A DNA stretch of 10,039 nucleotides from Nitrospirota bacterium (GTDB lineage: Bacteria; Nitrospirota; Thermodesulfovibrionia; Thermodesulfovibrionales; UBA1546), in the NCBI GenBank assembly GCA_004298625.1, contig SCSY01000189.1:1-10039 (forward strand). Direction: 5' to 3'. Both the position numbers and the translations under genes were made by a program. Position 1 is the stretch's first letter. Each line of letters begins with the position of its first letter. The notes beneath the pieces are model-generated. The model did no database searches. It worked only from the letters and a program-made list of their open reading frames with translations, and was not told the origin of the DNA. Of the stretch, positions 1 through 5,961 are shown piece after piece.

Positions 1-117
1 GAGAAGAAAGCGGATATCTTTGATTTTATGGACAAGGCAGTAAAAAAGAGAGGCATGAAACCCATGAGCTTAAAAGAGATTGAGAAGGTGGTGCATGGAG
101 TCAGAGGAGTCCGGTGA
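1..117 (+). CDS. 3' end of an unidentified gene (partial)
   Basis: An open frame runs in from the left edge and gives 38 residues ending in a TGA at 115-117. The peptide is highly charged and lysine-rich, with FDFMDKAVKKRG followed by MSLKEIEKVVHG. This suggests a small helical C-terminus. I do not recognise the family. A short basic tail of this kind would fit a small DNA-binding or antitoxin-like protein, but that is a guess. A GTG at 113 overlaps the stop (GTGA), as in coupled gene pairs, but the frame it opens closes after 12 codons. No intact partner follows. Confidence 0.5.
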   Translation, partial: EKKADIFDFMDKAVKKRGMKPMSLKEIEKVVHGVRGVR

Positions 118-218
118 AGAAAAATAATGAAAAATACAACGCCCTATTTTAGAAATGAGAACGTAACAGAAAATATCGAATACACAGAAAAACATTTCCA
201 CATGAGGTGAAGGATATT

Positions 219-941
219 ATGCTCCCATTTTGTTTGAATGCCAAGACAATATCAGACGCATGGTTTCAGCTTATATACAATATTTTTGATCATTCCTACA
301 CGCAGAAAATCCAGAAAGGCTCTTTCGAAAATGAGCAATACCGCCTTCAGTTCCCTGGCATTGCAGTATTCATAGAGCACCCTTCGGAGGACATGATACC
401 TGTTATGCCTCCAGGCCTCAATATCCCTGCCCCAACTACGATGGAATATATAGAGGATTATTTTGCGAACTATCTTATGGATCCCGAGCTTTCGGAAAAC
501 GAGACATATAAGTATGCAAGCAGGATTCATCATCCGATGCCGAAAGGCGGCACGCAGCTTGAGAGGGTTATCGAACTTCTCAGGGAGACCCCTCTTACAA
601 ATCAGGCGATAGTTGAAATCGGCTCGCCTGAAGACCATGACGTATGCCTCGGCAACGACGGAAAGCTCGACCCTCCCTGCCTCAGGCTTCTTGATTTCAA
701 GGCAGTGCCGGTAAATGATGAGCTTGTGCTTACACTCAGTTGTTATTTCCGCTCATGGGACCTTTGGGCAGGCTTCCCGACAAACCTCGGAGGATTGGAG
801 ATTCTAAAAAAATATGTCGCAGGGGAGACAAATCTGAAGAGCGGGCCGATGTATGCCTACAGCGCCGGCGCCCATATATACGGATATCAGGAAGAATTGG
901 CAAGGATAAGGACTTTGAAAACAGCGATTAAGAAAAGCTAA
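219..941 (+). CDS. thymidylate synthase family protein (archaeal-type)
   Basis: This 240-residue protein has the active-site layout of ThyA-type thymidylate synthases, which methylate dUMP to dTMP using methylene-tetrahydrofolate. With numbering from the ATG at 219, the likely nucleophile is C154 in DPPCLRL. The phosphate-binding signature RSWDLWAGFPTN gives R178, S179, D181 and N189, and HIY gives H219 and Y221. The R-to-N (11) and N-to-H (30) spacings equal those of E. coli ThyA, while C-to-R is 4 longer. An Asn at 189 fits a uracil rather than a cytosine base. The His that normally follows the nucleophile is Leu here, and the protein is shorter than E. coli ThyA (264 aa), as in archaeal-type members. 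The ATG at 219 is preferred because AGGTGAAGG lies just upstream; an in-frame GTG at 207 is the alternative. A related activity such as nucleotide hydroxymethylation is not excluded. It is convergent with hemB. Confidence 0.75.
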   Translation: MLPFCLNAKTISDAWFQLIYNIFDHSYTQKIQKGSFENEQYRLQFPGIAVFIEHPSEDMIPVMPPGLNIPAPTTMEYIEDYFANYLMDPELSENETYKYASRIHHPMPKGGTQLERVIELLRETPLTNQAIVEIGSPEDHDVCLGNDGKLDPPCLRLLDFKAVPVNDELVLTLSCYFRSWDLWAGFPTNLGGLEILKKYVAGETNLKSGPMYAYSAGAHIYGYQEELARIRTLKTAIKKS

Positions 942-944
942 TAT

Positions 945-1916
945 CTATTTATTCAGAATCTTCGCGGCGTCTTTGGCAAAATAGGTGAGAATCAAATCAG
1001 CTCCTGCGCGCTTTATGGAAGTAAGAACCTCCATCATCACACGCTTTTCATCAATCCATCCGAGCTTTGCCGCCGCTTTTACCATAGAATATTCTCCGCT
1101 CACATTATAGGCCGCGACAGGCACATCAAAGGCATCTTTCACGTCAGAGATTATATCAAGGTATGTCATCGCAGGCTTAACCATCACGATATCTGCTCCC
1201 TCATCAATATCAAGAGCGACCTCTTTCAATGCCTCTCTCCTGTTTGCAGGGTCCATCTGATATGAGCGCCTGTCTCCAAATTGCGGCGTAGATTCAGCAG
1301 CCTCCCTGAAAGGGCCGTAAAATGCTGATGCATATTTTGCGGCATAACTCATTATCGGAGTTTCTGAAAAGCCTTCTTCATCAAGGGCAACTCTTATCGC
1401 CTCAACCCTTCCGTCCATCATATCCGACGGCGCAACCATGTCAGCGCCTGCCTTTGCATGAGATACAGCCTCTTTGGCCAAGACTTCAAGGGTTGGATCG
1501 TTCTTTACATCGCCCTTCTCTATAATTCCGCAGTGGCCGTGACTCGTATATTCGCATAAACAGACATCTGTAATTACATAAAGCTGAGGAACCTTATCTT
1601 TAATAGCTTTAATTGCTTTTTGAACAACTCCGTGAGGGTCGTAAGCGCTTGAGCCTATCGCATCTTTGTTTTCCGGAATGCCGAAAAGGAGAACTGCCGG
1701 CACGCCGAGCGAATAAACCTCTTTAGCATGCTTAACTATTTTATCAACAGATTCCTGAAAACATCCGGGCATTGATTTTATTTCCTTGCGGATGTTTTTG
1801 CCGAAGGTTGCAAAGAGCGGATATATAAAGTCATCGGGAGAAAGAGAGGTCTCCCTCACCATCCCCCTGATGACTTCATTCTTTCTTATCCTTCTTGGCC
1901 TGTGAATCGGAAACAT
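945..1916 (-). CDS. hemB: delta-aminolevulinic acid dehydratase (porphobilinogen synthase)
   Basis: HemB condenses two molecules of 5-aminolevulinate into porphobilinogen, the first common step of tetrapyrrole (heme, siroheme, cobamide) synthesis in the cytoplasm. The 323-residue length is typical. The N-terminal RPRRIRKN and MVRET motifs are present. The catalytic zinc site DVCLCEYTSHGHCG supplies C119, C121 and C129, so this is the zinc-dependent rather than the Asp/Mg-type enzyme. The two Schiff-base lysines are K194 (AAKYASAFYGPFREA) and K247 (VMVKPAMTYLD). GDRRSYQMDPANRREA matches the conserved flap region. The start ATG lies 3 nt past the stop of the upstream iron-sulfur gene, and no Shine-Dalgarno precedes it, so translation probably depends on coupling. 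The stop codon is 3 bp from that of the convergent gene, leaving no room for a private terminator. Confidence 0.97.
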   Translation of the reverse strand: MFPIHRPRRIRKNEVIRGMVRETSLSPDDFIYPLFATFGKNIRKEIKSMPGCFQESVDKIVKHAKEVYSLGVPAVLLFGIPENKDAIGSSAYDPHGVVQKAIKAIKDKVPQLYVITDVCLCEYTSHGHCGIIEKGDVKNDPTLEVLAKEAVSHAKAGADMVAPSDMMDGRVEAIRVALDEEGFSETPIMSYAAKYASAFYGPFREAAESTPQFGDRRSYQMDPANRREALKEVALDIDEGADIVMVKPAMTYLDIISDVKDAFDVPVAAYNVSGEYSMVKAAAKLGWIDEKRVMMEVLTSIKRAGADLILTYFAKDAAKILNK

Positions 1917-1919
1917 TTT

Positions 1920-2240
1920 TTATTCGCAACTTGAGCAGCCTGAGCTGCATGAAGATGCCTTGCCGCCTGTCAGAACAAAACCCTGTCTTTCGCCTTCTTC
2001 GACATAATCTATATTCATGCCGTCAAGCTTCTGCGACGCCTCTTTATCAACGAAAACCCTGAGCCCGTTCTTCTCGACGACCTCATCATTTTCTGTCGGA
2101 TTTTCGTCTATATCCATACCGTATGAGGGGCCGCAGCAGCCTCCTCCGGCAATATATACACGAAGCCCCCAGCCTGCCTTTCCCTCGGTAGTGAGTATCT
2201 TCTTAGCCATCTCAGCAGCCGAATCTGTAATTGTTACCAC
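1920..2240 (-). CDS. IscA/HesB-family iron-sulfur cluster protein with Cys-rich tail
   Basis: This 106-residue A-type iron-sulfur carrier or scaffold starts at a GTG (2238-2240). A strong AAGGAGG is read on the minus strand from 2246-2252, 5 nt upstream. Family members pass Fe-S clusters to apoproteins using three cysteines. Here the first is C35 in AGGGCCGPSYGMDI, followed directly by an extra C36. C98 lies 63 residues on, close to the position of the CGC motif of IscA, but the tail reads SSCSSGCSSCE (C98, C102, C105) instead of CGCG. The ligand set is therefore similar but respaced. GFVLTGG replaces the usual GFxFxNPN. It is the first gene of a two-gene operon with hemB. A role in supplying clusters to tetrapyrrole or respiratory enzymes is inferred from context only. 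Confidence 0.85.
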   Translation of the reverse strand: MVTITDSAAEMAKKILTTEGKAGWGLRVYIAGGGCCGPSYGMDIDENPTENDEVVEKNGLRVFVDKEASQKLDGMNIDYVEEGERQGFVLTGGKASSCSSGCSSCE

Positions 2241-2298
2241 AAAAACCTCCTTGTTTGTTCCACACAGAAATTTTAAACGCGTGAAACCTTATTATTTA

Positions 2299-2327
2299 AG
2301 AATAAATTATTGGCCTCGAAAAAGCAA
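2299..2327 (-). promoter_or_regulatory. possible promoter of the iscA-like/hemB operon
   Basis: On the minus strand, TTGCTT (complement of 2322-2327) is followed after 17 nt by TATTCT (complement of 2299-2304), about 60 nt before the GTG start. The hexamers match the sigma-70 consensus at 3/6 and 4/6, so this is a weak call supported mainly by spacing and position. Confidence 0.3.
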
Positions 2328-2417
2328 CCCAAAACGCATAGTCGAAAGGGATGCTATCTTTATTTCCCGGCAGGTTTGACCTTCAAACTTCTTGTCGAGA
2401 TTTTTGGAAAACCATTC

Positions 2418-2447
2418 TTGACATTAGCTGTAAATATGTAATACACT
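2418..2447 (+). promoter_or_regulatory. sigma-70-type promoter of the DUF4143 ATPase gene
   Basis: A perfect -35 TTGACA (2418-2423) is followed after 18 nt by TACACT (2442-2447, 4/6 match). Transcription would begin around 2453-2456, at or next to the ATG at 2456. There is no Shine-Dalgarno before that ATG, so the transcript may be leaderless or nearly so. Confidence 0.6.
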
Positions 2448-2453
2448 TTTACA
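2429..2453. promoter_or_regulatory. 25-bp dyad, candidate operator
   Basis: The left arm TGTAAATATGTA (2429-2440) and right arm TACACTTTTACA (2442-2453) are symmetric around position 2441, with 10 of 12 positions pairing. The dyad contains a core TGTA-A-TACA and an outer TGTAAA/TTTACA. It covers the -10 region and likely start point, ending 2 nt before the ATG. This is where a repressor site would be expected. The binding protein is unknown; autoregulation by the ATPase, which has a winged-helix-like middle region, is one possibility. Confidence 0.5.
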
Positions 2454-2455
2454 TC

Positions 2456-3619
2456 ATGGTTAAAATTAAAAGAAGCCTGAGGCTGCCTTCAGATAAGTCA
2501 TTTTTCTTGTTTGGCCCCCGGCAATCGGGGAAGACAACTCTCATCAACAGTATTTTTAAGGAGAAGGTCTATAAGGTCAATCTGCTCCTGAGCGATCAAT
2601 TCTTTAAATATTCAAAAGATCCATCGCTTCTTAGAAAAGAAGTCCTGGAGAAAAAGAAAAACATAAGGTATATCTTTATTGATGAGATACAGAGAGTCCC
2701 TGAACTTCTGAACGAAGCGCAGCATCTTATTGACAGCACATCATTGCATTTTATAATGTCCGGTTCCAGCGCCAGAAAACTCAAACGCGGCTATGCGAAT
2801 CTCCTCGGCGGCCGGGCAGTTCAGCGCTTTCTCTTTCCTTTTATGTGGCATGAAATCTCTGGGAAGGCCGATCTTATGCATTTCCTGCGGTTTGGATCGC
2901 TTCCTCCTGTTTTTCTTGCTGAAACGGAATCAGACAAGATTGACCTTCTTAACGCATATGTTGATATCTACCTGCGCGAAGAAATTCAGGCTGAAGGCAT
3001 TGTTCGCCGGATAGGCGCATTTTCAAGATTTCTTGACATGGCTGCAAGCCAGTTCGGGGAGATCGTAAACTACTCTACGATTGCGCGCGAGTGCCAGCAG
3101 GCGGTTATGACTGTCAAGACATATTATGAAATCCTCGTTGACACCCTTATCGGCTTTCGTCTGGAGCCGTGGAGGAAGAGCATTCGGAAACGCCTCTCGG
3201 GACATCCTAAATTTTATCTGTTCGACAATGGCGTTACGAACATAATTAATCGTTATGACCATGCCATTTCAGACCCCTATCTTCTCGGAAGATTATTTGA
3301 GCAGTTTATCATCATTGAAACAATCAAATGGATAAAGACATCACAGCGGCTGGTTAATCTTTACTATTGGAGGACAAACACCGGATCGGAAGTAGACTTG
3401 CTGGTGGAACAATCAGGAAAGCTTACAGGCGCCTATGAAATAAAGTGGTCTAAGACAATTACAACAGCTCAGCTTACCGGATTAAAGTCTTTTCAGGAGG
3501 ACTATCCTAATGTGCCATGCCATGTCATCTGCAATACTGATGAGCCTTACAGACTTGGGAATATCCTTATCATGAACTGGAAGCAGTTCTTTCAGGAGCA
3601 GATCGCTAATAAATTCTAA
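2456..3619 (+). CDS. AAA-type ATPase with DUF4143 domain
   Basis: This 387-residue protein belongs to the widespread ATP-binding family with an AAA_14-type core and a C-terminal DUF4143 domain. The Walker A is GPRQSGKTT (20-28), Walker B is YIFIDEIQ (72-79, D76/E77), a sensor-like SGSSA lies at 102-106, and a candidate arginine finger is in LLGGRA near 120. Residues about 185-250 resemble the winged-helix linker. The C-terminus has GRLFEQFIIIE (278-288), YYWRTNTGSEVDLLVE with D314, and YEIKWS with E328-x-K330. This is the E...D...ExK pattern of the PD-(D/E)XK nuclease fold. The ATG at 2456 is preferred over an upstream in-frame ATG at 2351: family homology begins there and a TTGACA promoter would lie inside the longer version. 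The family's biological role is poorly defined; some members resemble selfish or toxin-antitoxin-like accessory genes. No partner gene is visible. Confidence 0.88.
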   Translation: MVKIKRSLRLPSDKSFFLFGPRQSGKTTLINSIFKEKVYKVNLLLSDQFFKYSKDPSLLRKEVLEKKKNIRYIFIDEIQRVPELLNEAQHLIDSTSLHFIMSGSSARKLKRGYANLLGGRAVQRFLFPFMWHEISGKADLMHFLRFGSLPPVFLAETESDKIDLLNAYVDIYLREEIQAEGIVRRIGAFSRFLDMAASQFGEIVNYSTIARECQQAVMTVKTYYEILVDTLIGFRLEPWRKSIRKRLSGHPKFYLFDNGVTNIINRYDHAISDPYLLGRLFEQFIIIETIKWIKTSQRLVNLYYWRTNTGSEVDLLVEQSGKLTGAYEIKWSKTITTAQLTGLKSFQEDYPNVPCHVICNTDEPYRLGNILIMNWKQFFQEQIANKF

Positions 3620-3642
3620 AACCCTAACCGCATTCGTTCAGT

Positions 3643-3648
3643 TATAAT
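3643..3648 (+). promoter_or_regulatory. -10 element of rlmN, possible leaderless start
   Basis: A perfect TATAAT (3643-3648) ends 5 nt before the rlmN ATG at 3654, which puts the expected transcription start on the A of the ATG. No convincing -35 hexamer lies 16-18 nt upstream, and no Shine-Dalgarno precedes the ATG. Readthrough from the ATPase gene, which ends 34 bp upstream, is the alternative source of transcript. Confidence 0.4.
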
Positions 3649-3653
3649 TAATC

Positions 3654-4745
3654 ATGTCAAAGACCAACCTCAAGGCCCTGAACAAGAATGAATTGAGTGA
3701 GTTTGTAAAAAAACACGGACTCCCCGATTACAGGGTAAAACAGCTTATTCATTGGATATACGAAAAAAAAGTTGACTCCATCAAAGACATCACCGAACTA
3801 TCAGGGACTTTAAGGGAGAAACTCTCGGATGTCGCCTATATCAGCAATCTCCAATTGCTGAACAGGCAGACCTCAAGCGACGGCACGGAGAAATTCCTCT
3901 TCGGATTGGAAGACGGCGAATCTATAGAAAGCGTTCTCATACCGGATGAAGACAGGCTGACGCTCTGCATATCGTCACAGGTTGGATGCACAATGGGATG
4001 CGGGTTCTGTCTTACGGGAAAGATCGGATTTAAGAGGAACCTCATGGCCTTCGAGATTGTTGACCAGATAATTGCCGTAAACAAAGTGAAAAGTGAAAAG
4101 TTAAAAGTTAAAAATTCAGAGTCAAAAATCCCCCCCTTGCGCCCCCCTTTGCTAAAGGGGGGCGCAAGGGGGGTTACCAATATTGTTTTTATGGGGATGG
4201 GAGAGCCGTTGCTGAATTTTGATAATGTTGTAGAGGCATTGCGCCGCATAACAGAATTTCTTGGTTTTTCGAGAAGAAGGATAACACTCTCAACATGCGG
4301 AATTGCTCCGAAGATTCCCGAACTTTATAAAAAGGCGCCGCATGTAAATCTCGCAATATCCTTGAATGCCGCAACAAACAACGTCAGGGATTTGCTCATG
4401 CCGGTAAACAAAAAATATCCTATCGAAACCATTATTTCTGCCTGCAAAAAAATCCCTTTGTCTCCGCAGCATGAAATAACGTTTGAATATGTAATGCTCG
4501 ACGGATTGAACGATTCGCCTGATGATGCAAAGAGGCTCGTGAAACTCCTCAAAAATATTCCGTCAAAGGTAAACTTAATACCATTTAATCCTTATGACGG
4601 AGGCAAACTCAAGAGGCCGTCGGATGATAAAGTCCTTACATTTCAGAAGATTCTTATCGGCGGCGATATCACTGTGTTCATAAGAAAGAGCAAAGGGCAG
4701 GACATTCTTGCTGCATGCGGACAGTTAAAGGCGAGGTATAAATGA
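3654..4745 (+). CDS. rlmN: dual-specificity RNA methyltransferase RlmN with in-frame repeat insertion
   Basis: RlmN is a radical-SAM enzyme that makes C2-methyladenosine at 23S rRNA A2503 and at A37 of some tRNAs. The 363-residue product has an N-terminal accessory domain (DYRVKQLIHWIYEKKV, 25-40). The radical-SAM cluster motif CTMGCGFC gives C112, C116 and C119. The conserved C105 lies in TLCISSQVGC. The SAM-binding GMGEPLLN is at 181-188, and the C-terminal methyl-carrying cysteine is C355 in AACGQL. Between helix EIVDQIIAVNK and strand TNIVFMGMGEP there is an unusual stretch, about residues 144-174 (KVKSEKLKVKN, then PPLRPPLLKGGARG), encoded by a heptamer repeat and a perfect palindrome. 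It falls in a likely surface loop, and all catalytic residues remain, so activity is probably kept. The TGA stop (4743-4745) lies within the end of the next repeat element. Confidence 0.96.
   Translation: MSKTNLKALNKNELSEFVKKHGLPDYRVKQLIHWIYEKKVDSIKDITELSGTLREKLSDVAYISNLQLLNRQTSSDGTEKFLFGLEDGESIESVLIPDEDRLTLCISSQVGCTMGCGFCLTGKIGFKRNLMAFEIVDQIIAVNKVKSEKLKVKNSESKIPPLRPPLLKGGARGVTNIVFMGMGEPLLNFDNVVEALRRITEFLGFSRRRITLSTCGIAPKIPELYKKAPHVNLAISLNAATNNVRDLLMPVNKKYPIETIISACKKIPLSPQHEITFEYVMLDGLNDSPDDAKRLVKLLKNIPSKVNLIPFNPYDGGKLKRPSDDKVLTFQKILIGGDITVFIRKSKGQDILAACGQLKARYK
4086..4113 (+). repeat. 7-bp tandem repeat inside rlmN
   Basis: Four consecutive heptamers run GTGAAAA, GTGAAAA, GTTAAAA, GTTAAAA. 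They encode the lysine-rich part of the extra RlmN segment (KVKSEKLKVKN). The tract ends 17 bp before the C/G palindrome, and both fall in the same loop of the protein. The tract may belong to the same inserted unit or be a separate simple-repeat expansion. Confidence 0.85.
4131..4173. repeat. perfect C/G palindrome inserted in frame in rlmN
   Basis: Left arm CCCCCC-TTGCG-CCCCCC-TTT (4131-4150), loop GCT (4151-4153), right arm AAA-GGGGGG-CGCAA-GGGGGG (4154-4173). All 20 base pairs match. It is read in frame as PPLRPPLLKGGARG, starting at residue 160. There is no T-run, so it is not an intrinsic terminator. Its plan (C-run, 5-nt spacer, C-run, short loop, mirror) is repeated at 4806-4849. Confidence 0.95.
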
Positions 4746-4900
4746 ACGCAGGGGACAGTCTTCTCGCTCATTCTCGGTCTTCGACCTCCGAGGTATTTTG
4801 CCTCTCAACCCCCTTAATCCCCCTTAACAAAGGGGGACTTAGGGGGTTGTCGGAATATCGGCAAAATAAAACCGCTCGAAAACAATCCCCTGCATTCATT
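4741..4900. repeat. 160-bp inverted-repeat element (MITE/REP-like), composite
   Basis: The left end starts AATGAACGCAGGGGACAGT (4741-4759). The complement of the right end starts AATGAATGCAGGGGATTGT (4900 back to 4882), identical at 16 of 19 positions. Further in, TATTTTGCC (4794-4802) is mirrored by GGCAAAATA (4860-4868). The left arm carries about 20 extra bases, with GTCTTC occurring twice (4758 and 4777). The centre is occupied by a second C/G palindrome. The element fills almost the whole gap between rlmN and miaA and supplies the rlmN stop codon. No transposase is encoded, and I cannot define a target-site duplication. Confidence 0.7.
4806..4849. repeat. C/G palindrome nested in the intergenic element
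   Basis: Left arm CAACCCCCTTAATCCCCCTT (4806-4825), loop of 4 nt, and right arm AAGGGGGACTTAGGGGGTTG (4830-4849). Of the 20 pairs, 18 match; the mismatches are 4815/4840 and 4817/4838. It has the same layout as the copy in rlmN but a different spacer sequence. There is no terminal T-run. The transcript would form a very stable hairpin between rlmN and miaA, which could affect mRNA stability or readthrough. Confidence 0.9.
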
Positions 4901-4908
4901 GGAAAAAT

Positions 4909-5832
4909 ATGAATAAGGTAATTATCTTATTAGGCCCTACCGGCGTTGGAAAGACAGGGGCATCAATTCTCCTTGCTAAATCCCTCGATACAGAGATAAT
5001 CAGCGCCGATTCCATGCAGATTTATAAGGGCATGGATATCGGAACTGCAAAACCATCCATAGAGCAGATGGCCGGGGTCAGGCATCACATGATTGATATT
5101 GTCGGGCCGACTGAAGCATACAGCGTTGGGAGATACATAGAGGAAGTCGTGCCTGTCATTGATTCTTTGCATAAAAAGGGAAAGATTCCTATTATCGTCG
5201 GAGGCACGGGTCTTTACATTAAAGCAATGACACGAGGGATATTCAGCGGTCCTTCTGCTGACTGGGAATTAAGGGAAGAGCTTGCTGCGCTTGAGGAAGA
5301 ACAAGGGGGTTCTCTCCACAGTTATTTACAGGAGCTCGATCCTGAAGCAGCCTCAAAGATAATGCCTCCCGACAAAAGGCGCATTATCAGGGCCCTTGAA
5401 GTTTGTCTGAAGACAAGACAGGGCATATCGGAACTGCAGAAGAAAGCAACAAGCCCGCTTCCGTGCGAATTTATAAAGATCGGGCTGACAAGAGACAGGA
5501 AAGAGCTTTATAAAATAATCGAAGAGCGTGTTGATGAGATGATAAAGGCAGGATTGGTCGGGGAGGTAAAAAAAATAACAGGCATGAATCCCGATAAAAC
5601 TCCGATGCAGGCTATAGGCTACAAGGAAATCGCAGCGCATATTGACGGCAAAATTTCCATTGAGGAGGCTGTCGGACTGATAAAAAAAAATACGAAGCGT
5701 TATGCAAAAAGGCAGTTTACATGGTTTAAAAAAGAAGAGGGCATACACTGGATTAATATCTCAGGGATTTATAACAGCAACGAAATTTTTATGCATATAA
5801 GGCAGGTGCTCGGCGGCTTATACGCAGCTTAG
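4909..5832 (+). CDS. miaA: tRNA dimethylallyltransferase
   Basis: MiaA transfers a dimethylallyl group from DMAPP to N6 of A37 in tRNAs that read UNN codons. This is the first step towards ms2i6A and supports codon-anticodon pairing. The 307-residue length is typical. The P-loop GPTGVGKT is at 9-16, the base-recognition and catalytic motif SADSMQIYKGMDIGTAKP at 32-49 (D34), and GVRHHMID at 56-63. IIVGGTGLYIKA lies at 95-106, DKRRIIRALEV at 155-165, QAIGYKE at 234-240, and RYAKRQFTWF at 264-273 near the C-terminus. Only a weak GGA precedes the ATG, immediately after the end of the inverted-repeat element, so the repeat forms nearly all of its upstream region. RlmN and MiaA both modify RNA around A37 or the ribosome, making the pair functionally consistent. 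hfq, often adjacent to miaA, lies about 4 kb downstream. Confidence 0.96.
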   Translation: MNKVIILLGPTGVGKTGASILLAKSLDTEIISADSMQIYKGMDIGTAKPSIEQMAGVRHHMIDIVGPTEAYSVGRYIEEVVPVIDSLHKKGKIPIIVGGTGLYIKAMTRGIFSGPSADWELREELAALEEEQGGSLHSYLQELDPEAASKIMPPDKRRIIRALEVCLKTRQGISELQKKATSPLPCEFIKIGLTRDRKELYKIIEERVDEMIKAGLVGEVKKITGMNPDKTPMQAIGYKEIAAHIDGKISIEEAVGLIKKNTKRYAKRQFTWFKKEEGIHWINISGIYNSNEIFMHIRQVLGGLYAA

Positions 5833-5843
5833 CGCTGTTTTTT
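5825..5843 (+). terminator. weak candidate terminator after miaA
   Basis: CAGC (5825-5828) and GCTG (5834-5837) can pair across a 5-nt loop, and six T residues follow (5838-5843). An alternative pairing is AGCGC (5831-5835) with GCGCT (5849-5853) before the T-run at 5861-5867. Both stems are short, so termination would be inefficient at best. Confidence 0.3.
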
Positions 5844-5961
5844 CTGTTGCGCTTTATCAGTTTTTTTCGTTATGATAATTTTTAAATACGACAATGAAGC
5901 GTGCTTGTCAAAGAGAAGAGAGAGAAATGAGAAAAAAATTTTCTTGCCGGGTTAAACGAAG

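Noticed and set aside
113..151. GTG-started 12-codon frame overlapping the first stop codon
   Set aside because: Too short and without recognisable sequence; it could be a toxin remnant, but nothing supports that.
2017..2379. 120-codon open frame opposite the iscA-like gene
   Set aside because: Ser/Pro-rich translation typical of an antisense shadow; the minus-strand gene has conserved cysteines and a strong Shine-Dalgarno.
2372..2390. 8-bp hairpin AGGTTTGA/TCAAACTT in the divergent intergenic region
   Set aside because: It has one G-T pair, no T-run and no clear relation to either gene start; chance is likely.
2351..2455. N-terminal extension of the DUF4143 ATPase from an ATG at 2351
   Set aside because: The added 35 residues show no family features and would contain the TTGACA promoter and half of the dyad.
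4086..4113. CRISPR-like repeat array
   Set aside because: The units are 7 bp, contiguous and without spacers; this is a simple tandem repeat.
3836..4249. 137-codon open frame antisense to rlmN
   Set aside because: It lies on the opposite strand of a clearly conserved enzyme and is kept open partly because the palindrome reads through on both strands. It has no ribosome site or family resemblance.
4131..4849. C/G palindromes as rho-independent terminators
   Set aside because: Neither copy is followed by a T-run on either strand, and one lies within an intact coding sequence.
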